This document shows, piece by piece, positions 1 through 9,965 of a stretch of 64,000 nucleotides of DNA. The stretch lies in contig ML986641.1 of NCBI GenBank assembly GCA_010094045.1, forward strand, positions 62,001 through 126,000, read 5' to 3'. The stretch's first letter is position 1. Every line of letters begins with the position of its first letter. The notes below the pieces were generated by a model, which had not been told where the DNA came from, did no database searches, and was given only the letters and a program-made list of their open reading frames with translations. This DNA comes from Lojkania enalia (Eukaryota > Ascomycota > Dothideomycetes > Pleosporales). The translations under genes and the position numbers were made by a program.

Positions 1-2
1 GC

Positions 3-248
3 GAGAATATCCTGATTGTCACCCACCAGGCCATTCTACGGTGCATCTACGCATACTTTATGAATGTGCCGCAGGAGAAGAGCCCATGGATGGAGGTGCC
101 GCTCCATACCTTGATCAAACTGACTCCTAAAGCGTATTCCACCCAAGAAGAACGACTCAAGGCGGATATCCCGGCAGTCAGCACGTGGCGGGGAAAAGGC
201 AGCAGCGCTAAGCATCAGGAAGTTGATGGCAGCGAAAGCATGGTGTGA
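3..248 (+). CDS. 6-phosphofructo-2-kinase/fructose-2,6-bisphosphatase, C-terminal end (partial)
   Basis: The gene enters from the left edge, so only the last 81 residues are visible, in the frame starting at base 3 and ending with TGA at 246-248. The segment VTHQAILRCIYAYF matches the end of the histidine-phosphatase (fructose-2,6-bisphosphatase) domain; the His in THQAI corresponds to the second active-site His of this family. It is followed by the conserved stretch with PLHTLIKLTP. The family makes and breaks fructose-2,6-bisphosphate, a cytosolic regulator of glycolysis versus gluconeogenesis. Whether the kinase half is present or active cannot be seen here. The short tail after the domain is Ser/Gly-rich. 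Identity of the phosphatase domain is clear; assignment to the bifunctional enzyme rather than a phosphatase-only paralogue is inferred. Confidence 0.85.
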   Translation, partial: ENILIVTHQAILRCIYAYFMNVPQEKSPWMEVPLHTLIKLTPKAYSTQEERLKADIPAVSTWRGKGSSAKHQEVDGSESMV

Positions 249-678
249 TGACACTGGCCGCATTACATTATAGAATTTCGCTGAATTGGAGCACAAGGTG
301 GATCGGCACGGGACTGGAATTAGAGCGGCATCAGCCAGGCCAACACAGTATGGATCAGTCAGTACTTTTAAAAAAAGTGAGCATTTTTCGTCTTCGCTTT
401 GCGGAATGGGGGTAGAATTGGTTGGGCATCATTATGCATGGGTGAGTTCAGTAGACTGGCAGCCATTTTCTAAAGCTTAAATTTTTTTTTTTTTTTTTTT
501 TTCTTGCGGCCTTTGAGTTGGACAGATGGGAGTATATAACCTTGGATGCATTTACAAGGGTGTTTTGGTGTTTGGGGTTGTTTTATGGAGATTAGATTGG
601 ATGGAAGAATTGGGGGTTTCCTAGGTCTATGATAGAATAGGGAAGTTTATGGAATTGTGTATGTTTTTTTTTCCCCTA

Positions 679-711
<33 letters not shown>

Positions 712-1262
712 CGTTTTGAAATGTTGTAGTGGGAATTGTGGCGATTGAACATGAGGGGGTGAGTTCAGTGCTGCGGGGTGTTTACGTGCTTCGAGTTTGG
801 GTATGCGACATGGGATAATTAGGGTAGAAGAAATATAGTATGTAAGTCTTTATAGGGTAATTGTCTTTTCTTTTCTTTTTTTTTTTTTAAAAAAAAAAAA
901 AAAGGATATTGGCTAGTTAATGTGTTCCTACTTCGAGCTTTAGTGCGCAGACTCGCTTGTTGTTTAGGTTTCTATGGTTCGGGGGGGGATGAGAGTGCGG
1001 TACGTGAGTCGATTTCCTAGAATCTTCTGTTTGGAGTGGTGAGCAGTGTGCTAGTATCAGTGCTCTTATTCCTGAAGCCTCATTCTTGTTTCCTAAAGAA
1101 TTAAAAGGTCCCGACGATATACATCAATCCACATACCTTCTGGTATATTTCCACTGCACGTTGATGCCGGCAAACGTACCTATCCATCCCGCCTCCTTAT
1201 TTACTTAACCCTCTTTTCTATAAGCTAGAGGAAGCAGAAGAATAATTACAATCATAATCGAA
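249..1262. other. Intergenic region with simple repeats
   Basis: No gene seen. It holds a run of 21 T at 482-502, a (TA)n/(GT)n microsatellite at about 679-711, and a T13 run directly followed by an A15 run (876-903) that could form a hairpin. The part before 1262 is pyrimidine-rich and probably the leader of the next gene. Confidence 0.6.
679..711. repeat. (TA)n(GT)n microsatellite
   Basis: An uninterrupted alternation of TA dinucleotides turns into GT dinucleotides; both are visible directly. It lies in the 3' flank of the partial bisphosphatase gene. Confidence 0.9.
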
Positions 1263-2116
1263 ATGAACAAGATGGCCCTCTCACACGTCTGTAACCCCTC
1301 ACCCGTCCCTCCAGCCCAAGACGAACAAACCGCGGCCGCAGACGCGCTAATGCAGCTCCGACGGCAGACTGCCGCCGAGGGCCTACTAATTCTAGGCCAC
1401 GAGCGCGTCTTCCAGGAGACGAAGGCAAGGTGGGTGGTTATGCAGATGGATTTTCGGGTCCGGGGGGCGTCGCCGGGGAGTGTGGACAATGGGGAGACGG
1501 TGGCTGCTAAGATGGAGGAGGAAACGGAAATAGAGAAGACGGTGGAGGGTCTGAGGGAGGCATATAAGAAGGGGAAGGGGAAAGAGAAGGTTTCCGTACC
1601 GGCTAAACGTGTAGCGTTGTCTTCGAAAAGGATGGCGAAGGCAAGTGAGAATAAGAAAGCTATGCCACCGCCGCACGCAAGACTTAAAGCGTTGGGGAGA
1701 AGGGATTCGGGGTTTGCGAATTGTAGGAATGGGAAATCTGCCTGTGTTACGACGTCTTCTTCTGGAAGGGGAAAGAAAGGGGGTAGTAAGAATGTGAAGA
1801 AGAGGCTGATTGTACAACTACCGATAGGAGCCAAAGCTATGGAGAAAATGAAAAAAGATGAGAAACGAAAAAAAAAAAAAAAAAAAAGGAGCAGATTTAT
1901 CACCCCCGGAACCGCCGCTCTACATTGAAGATGAGCAGATCATCTTGCGCCCGGACTCGTGAGCGGACGGATACTAGATAATCACAAGCATCCACCAACT
2001 TTGATCAGACCCGCCTTCGCAGAGCCGGCACCCGGCACCCAGATCCCGGTACAGAACAGCACGGGGCGGCTAGAGACACCACTGCCGACGCCCCCGCTCC
2101 TGCTCCCGTGCGGTAA
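1263..2116 (+). CDS. Hypothetical Lys-rich protein, apparent 1-nt break in a poly(A) tract
   Basis: I do not recognise this protein. The frame opens at ATG 1263 (a second ATG follows three codons later) and runs 202 codons into an A20 tract (1868-1887). Read without correction it ends at 1928 with an unconvincing tail. In the frame shifted by one base the sequence after the tract becomes clearly coding-like (LSPPEPPLYIEDEQIILRPD), so the tract probably has a length error or natural slippage. That frame then meets a plausible intron, GTGAGC at 1959 to CAG at 2022 (64 nt), followed by a Pro/Ala-rich end at TAA 2114-2116. The N-terminal 80 residues look folded (LLILGHERVFQETKARWVV); the rest is basic and low-complexity, suggesting a nuclear protein. 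Boundaries are tentative. Confidence 0.45.
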
Positions 2117-2741
2117 TTCCTAGGAAGGAAAAGGGAGAGGGAAAGTAAAAACAAAATGACTGAGAATTTTATCTACTACATGCCACATAACGCTGCGCAA
2201 GTGGTTATTAATAAAGAGCAAGTTAGACAGAGAAATTTGTTAAAGAGACCGAAGCAACGGTTGAGGAGGTTGATAGAAGGATTAGTATGGAGAGGAATGG
2301 GGAGGTAAGGACTGGGCCAGTGGACAGAAGGATAGATGAAGAGGATGCAGATGAGGGATTGGGAAAGGGGAAGCGGGTAGGGAAGAGGACAGGGGGACAG
2401 GTGAGGGGTGAGGGGCAAGGGGGAGTTGATGAGGCATTTAAAGGACGTGAGGAGGGCATAGGGGTTGTCTGAGATGTGGTAGTTAGAGGTTATACCCTTT
2501 TCATAAATTAAGTGATGTCTCTAGAGTAGTTATCGTGTCTGAGATCTAATGGCAATTATACAAGCCTTGGATCGTGAAGTGATCTGAAAAAAGTCGAGTG
2601 AAGCTTACTGAATAAAATACAGATATACCGACATGTGGTAGTATATTCACCCCTCCCGCGCACAGACACCCATCCACCCCTCCTCTACCCCACCACCATC
2701 AACTACTATCCCCAAACCACACCACCAACCCCAAACCAAAA
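2117..2741. other. Intergenic, G-rich purine tract and CAC-rich leader
   Basis: The plus strand from about 2270 to 2465 is strongly purine-rich with many runs of three to five G, giving potential for G-quadruplex formation. The last about 100 bases before 2742 are rich in C and A (CCACC-type), a common look for the 5' leader of filamentous-fungal genes. Small open frames here are composition artefacts. Confidence 0.5.
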
Positions 2742-3294
2742 ATGCCCACAGGACCCTCCCCCTTCCTCACCACCGTCCTCAACTTCAACATTCCCTCAAC
2801 CAGCTCCCCGCGCTCAACCTCGACCGCCACGCAATCCAATCCCCCTTTCACGCCCATCCAACGCAGCCTTCAAGCCCGCGGCCAGAGCTTCAAGACCACC
2901 GCCGCATACACCGCCGGTGAAACCTACGAGGCACGCCAGAAGCGCAAGCACGCCGTCGAGGTCCTCGACAGTATCGAACTTTTGATCTGGTATTCGGCGG
3001 CCCGGCACGAGGTCCGTCCAACCCGTCATCTCCATCCCCCCAAATCATACCATAATAAGACCTCATCCTGACTGATTTATTGATATACAGAGCATACCCG
3101 CCACGCGCCAGCACTTCCAGAACATCGTTTACGGGATCGAGGAGCGGGATGAGGATGTAGCGTGGCGCGAGGAATGGGAGGTGCCGGTCGAAGAGCGGGT
3201 GGGGATGAGGGATGTGCAGATGAGTCCGAGGGGCGACAAAGAGAGTCCGAAGGTTAGGAAGGGGAATAAGGAGAAGGGGAAGAGGAGGGCTTGA
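2742..3294 (+). CDS. Conserved-looking hypothetical protein, two exons
   Basis: Exons 2742-3011 and 3091-3294, joined in phase 0 across a 79-nt intron (GTCCGT donor, ATACAG acceptor), giving 157 residues. Read through without splicing, the frame hits a stop 20 codons on with an incoherent tail; spliced, it continues as HESIPATRQHFQNIVYGIEE, which looks genuine. The N-terminal 50 residues are Ser/Thr/Pro-rich and probably disordered. The centre (residues 55-115) is charged and likely helical, with AVEVLDSIELLIWYSAARHE at its core; the C-terminus is Lys/Arg-rich. I do not recognise a family. ATG 2742 is the first start after the CA-rich leader. The donor GTCCGT is not the usual GTRNGY, so the exact junction is slightly uncertain, but phase and protein continuity support it. 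Confidence 0.7.
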
Positions 3295-3638
3295 TATTGT
3301 ACAAAGTGCATATGGATAGGGGGATGAAATCCCGAGAATAGTGCGATACGGTCTGTACGAGTGATCTAACTCTGACAGCAGGCAGAGGCATATGGCATGG
3401 TTATTTGATTACGAAAGGCGCAGTCCATAACATGATACCCCCCCAACTCTTAATGAATTTCGGATACTTTCTTCTACATAATATCAAAGACTGGCGTTAT
3501 TGTGGTCGACTATGTTTCCCCCCCAAAACAATGTGATCCGAGGTATCCGTTTTCCCCAGTAATGCAAAACGACCCACCGAAGAGGAAAGAAAAGTCAAAT
3601 GTGGACCCCATATTGACAATTACGGCCAGCCCAAGGTC

Positions 3639-3681
<43 letters not shown>

Positions 3682-4078
3682 TTTCCCGCGTCTTACCCTT
3701 TCAAAAACCAAACCACAATACATACAAGAATAATACTTTATATCTTCTCATCCGATAACCTCGTCTCCCTCTTTCATACCCCGGTATCACATCCAAATCT
3801 AAATGCTGCGGTACACGCTGGGAACTTCAGATCCCCTCTTCCATGCCAACATTTTTCCACCAAGGTTGTCCCTGCTCTAATCTTTCTCGGAGCATCTCTT
3901 CAGCATCACCGACCTGTCTTCTCTCACTTACCTCTCTACTAACCTCACCACTTAGTTTAAGCCGCATAGCCTTACTCGCCATCATATGCGAGCCGAATGC
4001 TCTACTCTTAGCCAATCCTTGAGACAAAACGGTGTCGGCCGATGATTTACTCCATTTGTCCCTCATGACTGGTAATTG
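3295..4078. other. Intergenic with a 38-nt poly(A) run
   Basis: Between two convergent genes. Contains A38 at 3640-3677 followed immediately by T7. A nominal reading frame spanning this tract (3502-3942) is low-complexity and not credible. Nothing else recognised. Confidence 0.6.
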
Positions 4079-5624
4079 CTATTGTAGGGGTTCCGAGGAC
4101 GAACTTAGGCGGTTGAGGTGGAGGTATACATCGGTACCATAGCTACGCAGATTTAGCAGCCGTCCAAACTCCGCTGAAAGTAAAATACTCACCCTTCCAT
4201 GCTGATGAGCTTCAAATCCCCACCAAAGTATCTCGCATACAGTCTTGAGATCGGCAGACCATATCCGAAACCAGCCATAGGGGCTTTAAAATCACTTTTA
4301 TTGAAATCAGGATCCAGGCTCGGTGTTTGATCAACAGTTGTGTACATGTAGGTCCACACTAGCGGAATTGCTGATCTTGGTATTCCACCTCCTTCGTCCG
4401 AGATCTTGATGGTGATGTCTTCTTTGCCCTCTGCTACAATTACTTTCGTCACAGGGAATTCCTGTTTATCTTCTCCATGTGTCTCCACAACAGCACGAAG
4501 AGAATTCTTGAGAGTTTCGAACAACATGTGCGACAAATGGCCCGGCACGTACATGAAACTGATGTTGGGGTTGCAGACAAGTTGTATCTTCGGGGCATCG
4601 AAAAGTTGGTAGTGGTCCTCGCATACAAACCGTGCATTCTCGATGGCCTCCTGTGCGAGGTCTCGAACATTCGTCTTCGTGCAGATGATACCGACGTAAT
4701 TCGGGTCCGAGCGTTGTCTTTGGTCCGTAAGCGCAATGTGTTGGCCTATGAGCATACGGATGCCGATACGCGACATGTAGAAGCGGTCGAGGAAGGCCTG
4801 GATGTTATGATCGATCTGCATCCTTTGTTTTTTCCGCTTCCATTCGAGAATGCCCTGGGCTACGGTCGTAACGACACTGTCATGTCGCCTCTTGATCTTT
4901 TCTAAGGTGTCCGCGAATTTCCTATTGTACGCACTCAACTCGGGGGGCCATTCCTGTCCGTCGTCTGCAGCGGCATAGTATCTCCTACTTGATGTTGACC
5001 CTTTGATTTCCCGCCCATGCCCGTGCCCGTTCCCATTGCTATTTACACTGTGGGGATCCGGAGCAGACTTGTATTGGCCTTTGACGATACTTGGATTCTG
5101 GGTTGCCTTGCTTAATATATTCGATTCCTTCCCAGGACGCCTCGCTGGCCGTAACAATCGCTCTTTCACGTCTCCGTCGAGAGTAGGTCTAGGGAGGTTC
5201 ACGAGTTCCTGTTGGTGTGAGTCAAAGGCGTCCCACCAAGAGCACCGTTGCAGCATACATCGAACGACTGTGCATACCAGTCGCGTACCCTGCAGATCGA
5301 GGGCATCTCATTGAGGCCATCTGGAAGTTCACTGAGCTCCTGTACACGGTGGGCTAACCGTATGGGCAGCTCTTCGGAGAGGAACTGTGAGGCGCGGAAC
5401 AGGGTTCCGGTCGAAGGCCTTTCGCCAAACTGCACCATCTGACGCAGAGACACGCCTAGAAGGAGGTTAGAAGGGGGTTGAGAGGAAAGTACGCGGTATA
5501 CAGACCGGTTGCGGGGAAATTGCTATAGTGCTACTCTGGAGTTAACACACGAAATGCGCCCTTGTAGAGCGAGGCAGCACACCTTGATGGTCTCCATCAG
5601 CTTCTCCGTCCGCTTCCACGACAT
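4079..5624 (-). CDS. Mitochondrial pyruvate dehydrogenase kinase family protein
   Basis: Protein kinase of the mitochondrial PDK/BCKDK family (GHKL ATPase fold), which phosphorylates and switches off the E1-alpha subunit of pyruvate dehydrogenase. Five exons on the minus strand: 5624-5583, 5530-5506 (25 nt), 5455-5259, 5208-4193, 4142-4079, with introns of 50-52 nt; all phases fit and give 447 residues. Start MSWKRTEKLMETIK and the continuation HYSNFPATGVSLRQMVQFG match fungal PDKs. Visible motifs: N-box HMLFETLKNSLRA (Asn about 323), SDEGGGIP (Asp about 359) and the GFGYGLP glycine loop (401-407). Residues about 130-165 form a Ser/Asn/Gly/His-rich insert. No strong presequence precedes MSW, and a TGA lies in frame upstream. 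A branched-chain kinase assignment is possible, but the N-terminus favours PDK. Confidence 0.93.
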
Positions 5625-6940
5625 AATGCCAATTGATCAAGGCCGGGTGGCCTCTCACTCTGCGACGACGCCAAAGTGCTGCTAGATGCGGTGAGTCGAC
5701 GGGGGTGGACTGAGCTTGCAGAACGGAATCCGCCCCGCTATGACGCTAGTTGTAGAGTACAATGGAGCGGTAGGCCGAGGCAGGGAGGGCCCGGCGTGTG
5801 CAGTGCGAAGGGCGTTCCTCAGGTTCGTCGAGGAGTACAAGCAGAAGGGTGAGGCGTGAGAGAGTCGAAGAGGTCGGACGAGAGGTGGATGGGGGGGCAC
5901 GAGACAATTTGGTGTGGAAATGGAGGGACTGTTGCTGTGTGACAGGCTCTTGACTGTAGCCGGCTACTCCCCACACTTTTCTCAGCCTCCCGCGCCCGGA
6001 GCTTTCACGTGGAGCGCAGGAAAAGCCACCCAACTCGTCCTACGACGACCCAAAATACCGCAGAGCTGACGAGACAGAATTGCGTAAGACCAGCGTCGCT
6101 TTCGATCTTTTCGTCGCCGAGTGCTTCTTCTGCGGTGCTCGCCGTGGTCTCTCCACTCTGCTGCTCTGGGCGCGCCGCAAGACTCGCGAAGCTCTGCAGA
6201 AGCTCCAGCCACATGATGCGGGCTTGTAAATCCTCGGCTACCTCACAAGCTCCTGGTACCCGCTGCCGGCCCTCGTTTCGTCTCGTTCTCGGGGGCGGCC
6301 GGAAAAGCCTTCACCGTGCCTGGCCTGGCTTCCTCAACCCCGAGGTGCTCGCGTGCACGTCTTGATTGGACTGCTACACTGTTTTCGTCACCCAGTTTGC
6401 AGCCTGTTCTATTGGCGGAAAGGAGGCTTCCAACCCAGCGCGTTGAGCCTCTATTATCATGGATCCATGGTGTGGAAGACGCATTTCCTCCCATTTTAGA
6501 GCGCTATCAGCTTGTCACACATTCAGCCATTCAAAATCCTATCACGTTAGGGAAAATGAAACAGCTGTACTAAGGTGCCCATCGCGTCTCGAATGATACC
6601 AAGCCGTCACCAATCGAAAAGCTTCACGACGAGCTTCACAATGAACAGAATAACCAAACACGGTTGCATCTGAGTAGAGGAGAATGTATTTCGACCGTGC
6701 CGCCAAGTGAAGTCCTTAACAAGCCACGCTGCACTAAATGTCGAAGAAGTGCTCTTGCATAATACACAAATATGTTACATAGCAAGAATTGCAAAGGCAA
6801 CGCACCGCCGTCTTTATCGTACGTCTATCCATGCCTCTGGTGGTACATTGATGGGAACAAGGAAGCTTTTGAAGAGGATTGAAGGAGATGTCATGCTGCA
6901 GTAAAAAATGAAAGGTAAACGGCCATGTGTCCTTAGTCGT
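5625..6940. other. Intergenic region, weak open frames only
   Basis: About 1.3 kb between the start of the kinase gene and the 3' end of cytochrome c, both on the minus strand. GC is high between 5700 and 6400 and gives open frames in several directions. One minus-strand frame (6214-6005, 69 codons) has a hydrophobic stretch that could span a membrane (QFCLVSSAVFWVVVGRVGWL), but nothing else supports it. The part next to 5624 probably holds the kinase promoter. Confidence 0.5.
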
Positions 6941-7678
6941 TTATTTCGTCTCTTCCTTAAGGAAGGTGACCAGATCATTCCTGTCCTTAGGCTTCTTGAG
7001 ACCACCGAAGGCCATCTTAGTGCCAGGGATGTACTTCTTAGGGTTCTCGAGGTACTCGAACTGTGAAACAAATAGTTAGAAACCATGTGCATTTACAGTG
7101 AAGATGCTTCAAGATCTAGGAAAGCATACCAGAGTGCTCTCGTCCCATGTAATACCCTTCTGTTTGTTGGCGTCGGTATATGAGAATCCCTCAACGGAGC
7201 CAGTCTTGCGGCCGAAGAGGCCGTATAGGTTAGGACCGATCTTATTGCCCTCACCCTCTTTCAGGGTGTGGCACTGCGCGCATCGCGTCTGCTACTCGTT
7301 AGAAAAGGCAATGCGAGCGAACGATGAGGCCATTGACGCCGGATTAGAGCAAGTCATACCTTGAAAAGGTTGGCACCTTTCTTGGAGTCACCTGTAGAGG
7401 TCAGTCAGCGATATGCAGATAGTAATAAATAGCGCCGCTAGGTGCAGCCGAGAACTCCGTCCAGCTGGCCTCTCCTGATCGCAAAATCGGCATAGGAACG
7501 AGAACCGTCTCCGGAGTGCCCCTTCGCTGCCAATCCATCCCACATGGTGTTTGCGCAGCTCCGCGGTGAATCTCGTCGAGGCAGCCATGCTCAATGGGAA
7601 GGAGAAACCGTGGCAATGGAGATGAACTCTAGATGACGTTGGAGGCTGTCGAAAGAACGTACCTTGCTCGAAGCCCAT
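6941..7678 (-). CDS. CYC1: Cytochrome c
   Basis: Soluble electron carrier between complexes III and IV in the mitochondrial intermembrane space. Four exons on the minus strand: 7678-7663 (16 nt), 7391-7360 (32 nt), 7288-7130, 7060-6941; introns 271, 71 and 69 nt. Phases fit and give 108 residues, the normal length. The protein starts [19 protein letters not shown]. The haem-binding CAQCH is at residues 19-23 and the axial Met is in IPGTKMAF (Met85); the usual [20 protein letters not shown] block is complete and the end is FLKEETK. There is no cleaved presequence, as expected. The first intron is several times longer than other introns in this window and lies only 16 nt into the coding sequence, so it may carry regulatory sequence (inference). 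Identity is certain. Confidence 0.98.
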
Positions 7679-8430
7679 TGTGATGAGAGAGTAGAAGTAG
7701 AAGTGGAGGGTAGTTAGGAGATATGGATGGTTGGCTGTGGATGTGGATTTGAGTGGATGTTGAGATGTTGAAGGAAGAAGGTGGTGAGCTGTCGAGAGAA
7801 GAAAAAAAGGCGCTGGGCGGTTCAGTCTAGCCATCACGTGAGAAGCATTGGCGGCTAGTTAGCCACACGTGTGGCGTAGGTCCGTTCCATGGGCGAATCA
7901 GCAGCCCGGAATTTCACATCTACGGATTGCTTCGGGGAAAACCGGTCGGGGTCTACTTTAGAGGAATTGTTCGAGTTTGCATCACAGACAATGCGTCGCC
8001 CTGACATGGACGCCTGAGCCGAGCCGCTGAGTTTTTGCACTTGCTGCTTACAGAGGTCGCCATGGCCTAGATTCCTATGCCTTCTTGCCCACTTCAGGCT
8101 ACAGAAGTGATGCTCTGATCTTATTCAGCAACCAACCCGATGCAGCTGCATTGGCATCCAGGTTGACCGCTTCCCGAGTCTGTCGTCACAACGCATCTTG
8201 CAGTGTTCCAAGGTTTGGCAACGTTTCCAAGCCTACGGCACCCGTGGCCTTGAACGCGCTCGTGACCACTGCCGCTATTGAAACCACTCTTCACCGTGCC
8301 TTAGATTGGCTAACGGCCTAGCCCAGTACACTTGCATTATCGCGACCGTTGAACAAAGTCACTGTACATATCTAATTGCCGACGCCCTAGTTAACCTTCT
8401 CCCTCTACAGCCATTCACCGCCGCAGTATC
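7679..8430. promoter_or_regulatory. Shared upstream region of cytochrome c and dehydrogenase
   Basis: 750 bases between two divergently transcribed genes, so it must hold both promoters. The side next to 7678 is A/G-rich on the plus strand, i.e. a pyrimidine-rich leader for cytochrome c. No specific factor site was assigned, and open frames inside are not convincing. Confidence 0.45.
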
Positions 8431-9477
8431 ATGAACCAAATCCCGGACGTGCTGTATGCTGACCAGGACTACACCACATGGCTTATCGTCGGTGCTAGTA
8501 GAGGCATTGGGCTTGAGTTTGTGCGCCAGCTTTTAGCCAGGGGAGAGCGCATCATTGCCACAGTCCGCGAACCTTGGGCCTCCCATGCATCCGCCCTATG
8601 GGGTCAGGCCGGAAGTGACCATGGCCGCTGCCAGATGTATGTCTGCGACATCCTATCCGAAGACAGTATCGTAGTACGTTCCTGCTTCCGGCATCGCCTA
8701 TATGTCATGGAGGGGAACTGAAGTACAGTAGAAATTTGTCAGCCAGATCGCCGCGATCCCTAACCTGAAGATTGATTATGTAGTTCTCAATGCCGGAGTA
8801 CTGAGATACCCCAATGTAAGGCTTACATATGTGTATCGTTCTTGGACTACACTAACCCTGACAGAGATCCACTGAATGGTGTGTTTCCGCCGATCTTGTC
8901 CCAGCGTAACCCTGCGCCTTGATTGTACTCTAAGTACTTTTAAGTACTATGGACCTTTCGTTGGTTCAAATTACTTATATGACGGGTAGTTCTTTCGACG
9001 AGTTTGCTTTCCATCTCCATACCAATACCATAGGGCCGATCATCACGGCTCAAAAATTGCTGCAGACGAATATCCCAATCGGCACCATCGTCTTCATGTC
9101 GAGCGACTCCGGCTCGCAGGGTAACTTCCGCGAAATGGAAGATGGCTTTGCGGCCTATGCCGCATCTAAGTCTGCTCTTAACATGGCACTAAGGCACATG
9201 GCTGCAGAGCTGAAGAGAAAGGATGACGACACAATCATACTCGCCATGCATCCCGGGGAAGTTGCGACAGACATGGCTAATATCAATCTCTCATGGGAAG
9301 TGCAAGGCATCATTACCCCAGAGGAGTCCGTCAGGAAGATGATAGACGTGATTCAGAGTAAGGGAATCCAGCATAGTGGCACCTTCTGGACATGGGAGGA
9401 TAAGGTTCGTTTCTGGCCCCTGAATGCGGCATATGAATACTAATAAATCGTTGTTGCCACAGCCATATGTTTGGTAA
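8431..9477 (+). CDS. Short-chain dehydrogenase/reductase, sniffer/C-factor-like
   Basis: NAD(P)-dependent oxidoreductase of the classical SDR superfamily; substrate unknown. Five exons: 8431-8673, 8732-8815, 8865-8878 (14 nt), 8990-9404, 9463-9477 (15 nt); 256 residues. The nucleotide-binding glycine motif is GASRGIG (21-27), followed by VVLNAGVL (NAG about 101-103), a Ser pair in VFMSSDSGSQG (about 151-152) and the catalytic YAASK (Tyr170, Lys174). The late segment HPGEVATDM fits SDRs of the C-factor/sniffer type. The last intron has a perfect TACTAA-type branch site and splices to a 4-codon end PYVW. The third exon is tiny and its acceptor is inferred from protein continuity; exon 2 could start at a nearby alternative AG. 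Diverges from the cytochrome c gene. Confidence 0.88.
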
Positions 9478-9965
9478 ACTTCAGCATTTTATTGTCTTTG
9501 GATACTCTCTTGTTAGAGATACCCTGTACGGCCCACTTATGTTTCTCGACGGCGTTCTATATAGAAATTATTCCTCACATGCATGTTTCATTTTTCAAAA
9601 AAAAAAAAAAAAAAGTTTTTTCCTCTTTCAGATAGCTAATATTAGGCGGCTTTTCTCACGCCATTACCCTCAAGAAAACCTGCTCCTCATTAATGCTGCT
9701 CATCACATTTCCACGTACCCACTACCCACTAATTCTTATCTCCACTTCATGTCATTTCGTCAAAGGCTCGGCACAGGGATTTGGCGTCCTATTCCTCACA
9801 ATTCTCTTCTTCTAGGATTATAACCCACAAGCATACTATTCGACTCCACCGTCCGTTCGTTGGGTTCCTCCTGTTTGATAGGATATGATACTGCTGCAGG
9901 GACATTTCCAAGAGCCATTTGCGCCTTCCGGTCAGCAAGCAATTTGTGTTTCCGAGTAGATCAGA
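9478..9965. other. Intergenic, poly(A) run
   Basis: Lies between convergent genes. Contains a run of about 19 A at 9597-9615 followed by T-rich sequence. No gene seen. Confidence 0.55.

Noticed and set aside
1205..1903. 232-codon open frame antisense to the Lys-rich gene
   Set aside because: Its Phe/Ser/Leu runs are simply the reverse of the poly(A) and purine-rich coding strand.
3502..3942. 146-codon frame across the 38-nt poly(A) run
   Set aside because: Crosses a homopolymer, no motif, and both flanks are low-complexity.
5682..5960. Acid-free, Arg/Ser-rich open stretch on the minus strand just upstream of PDK, resembling a presequence
   Set aside because: It has no ATG, ends in a stop before the PDK start, and I found no splice pair joining it in frame.
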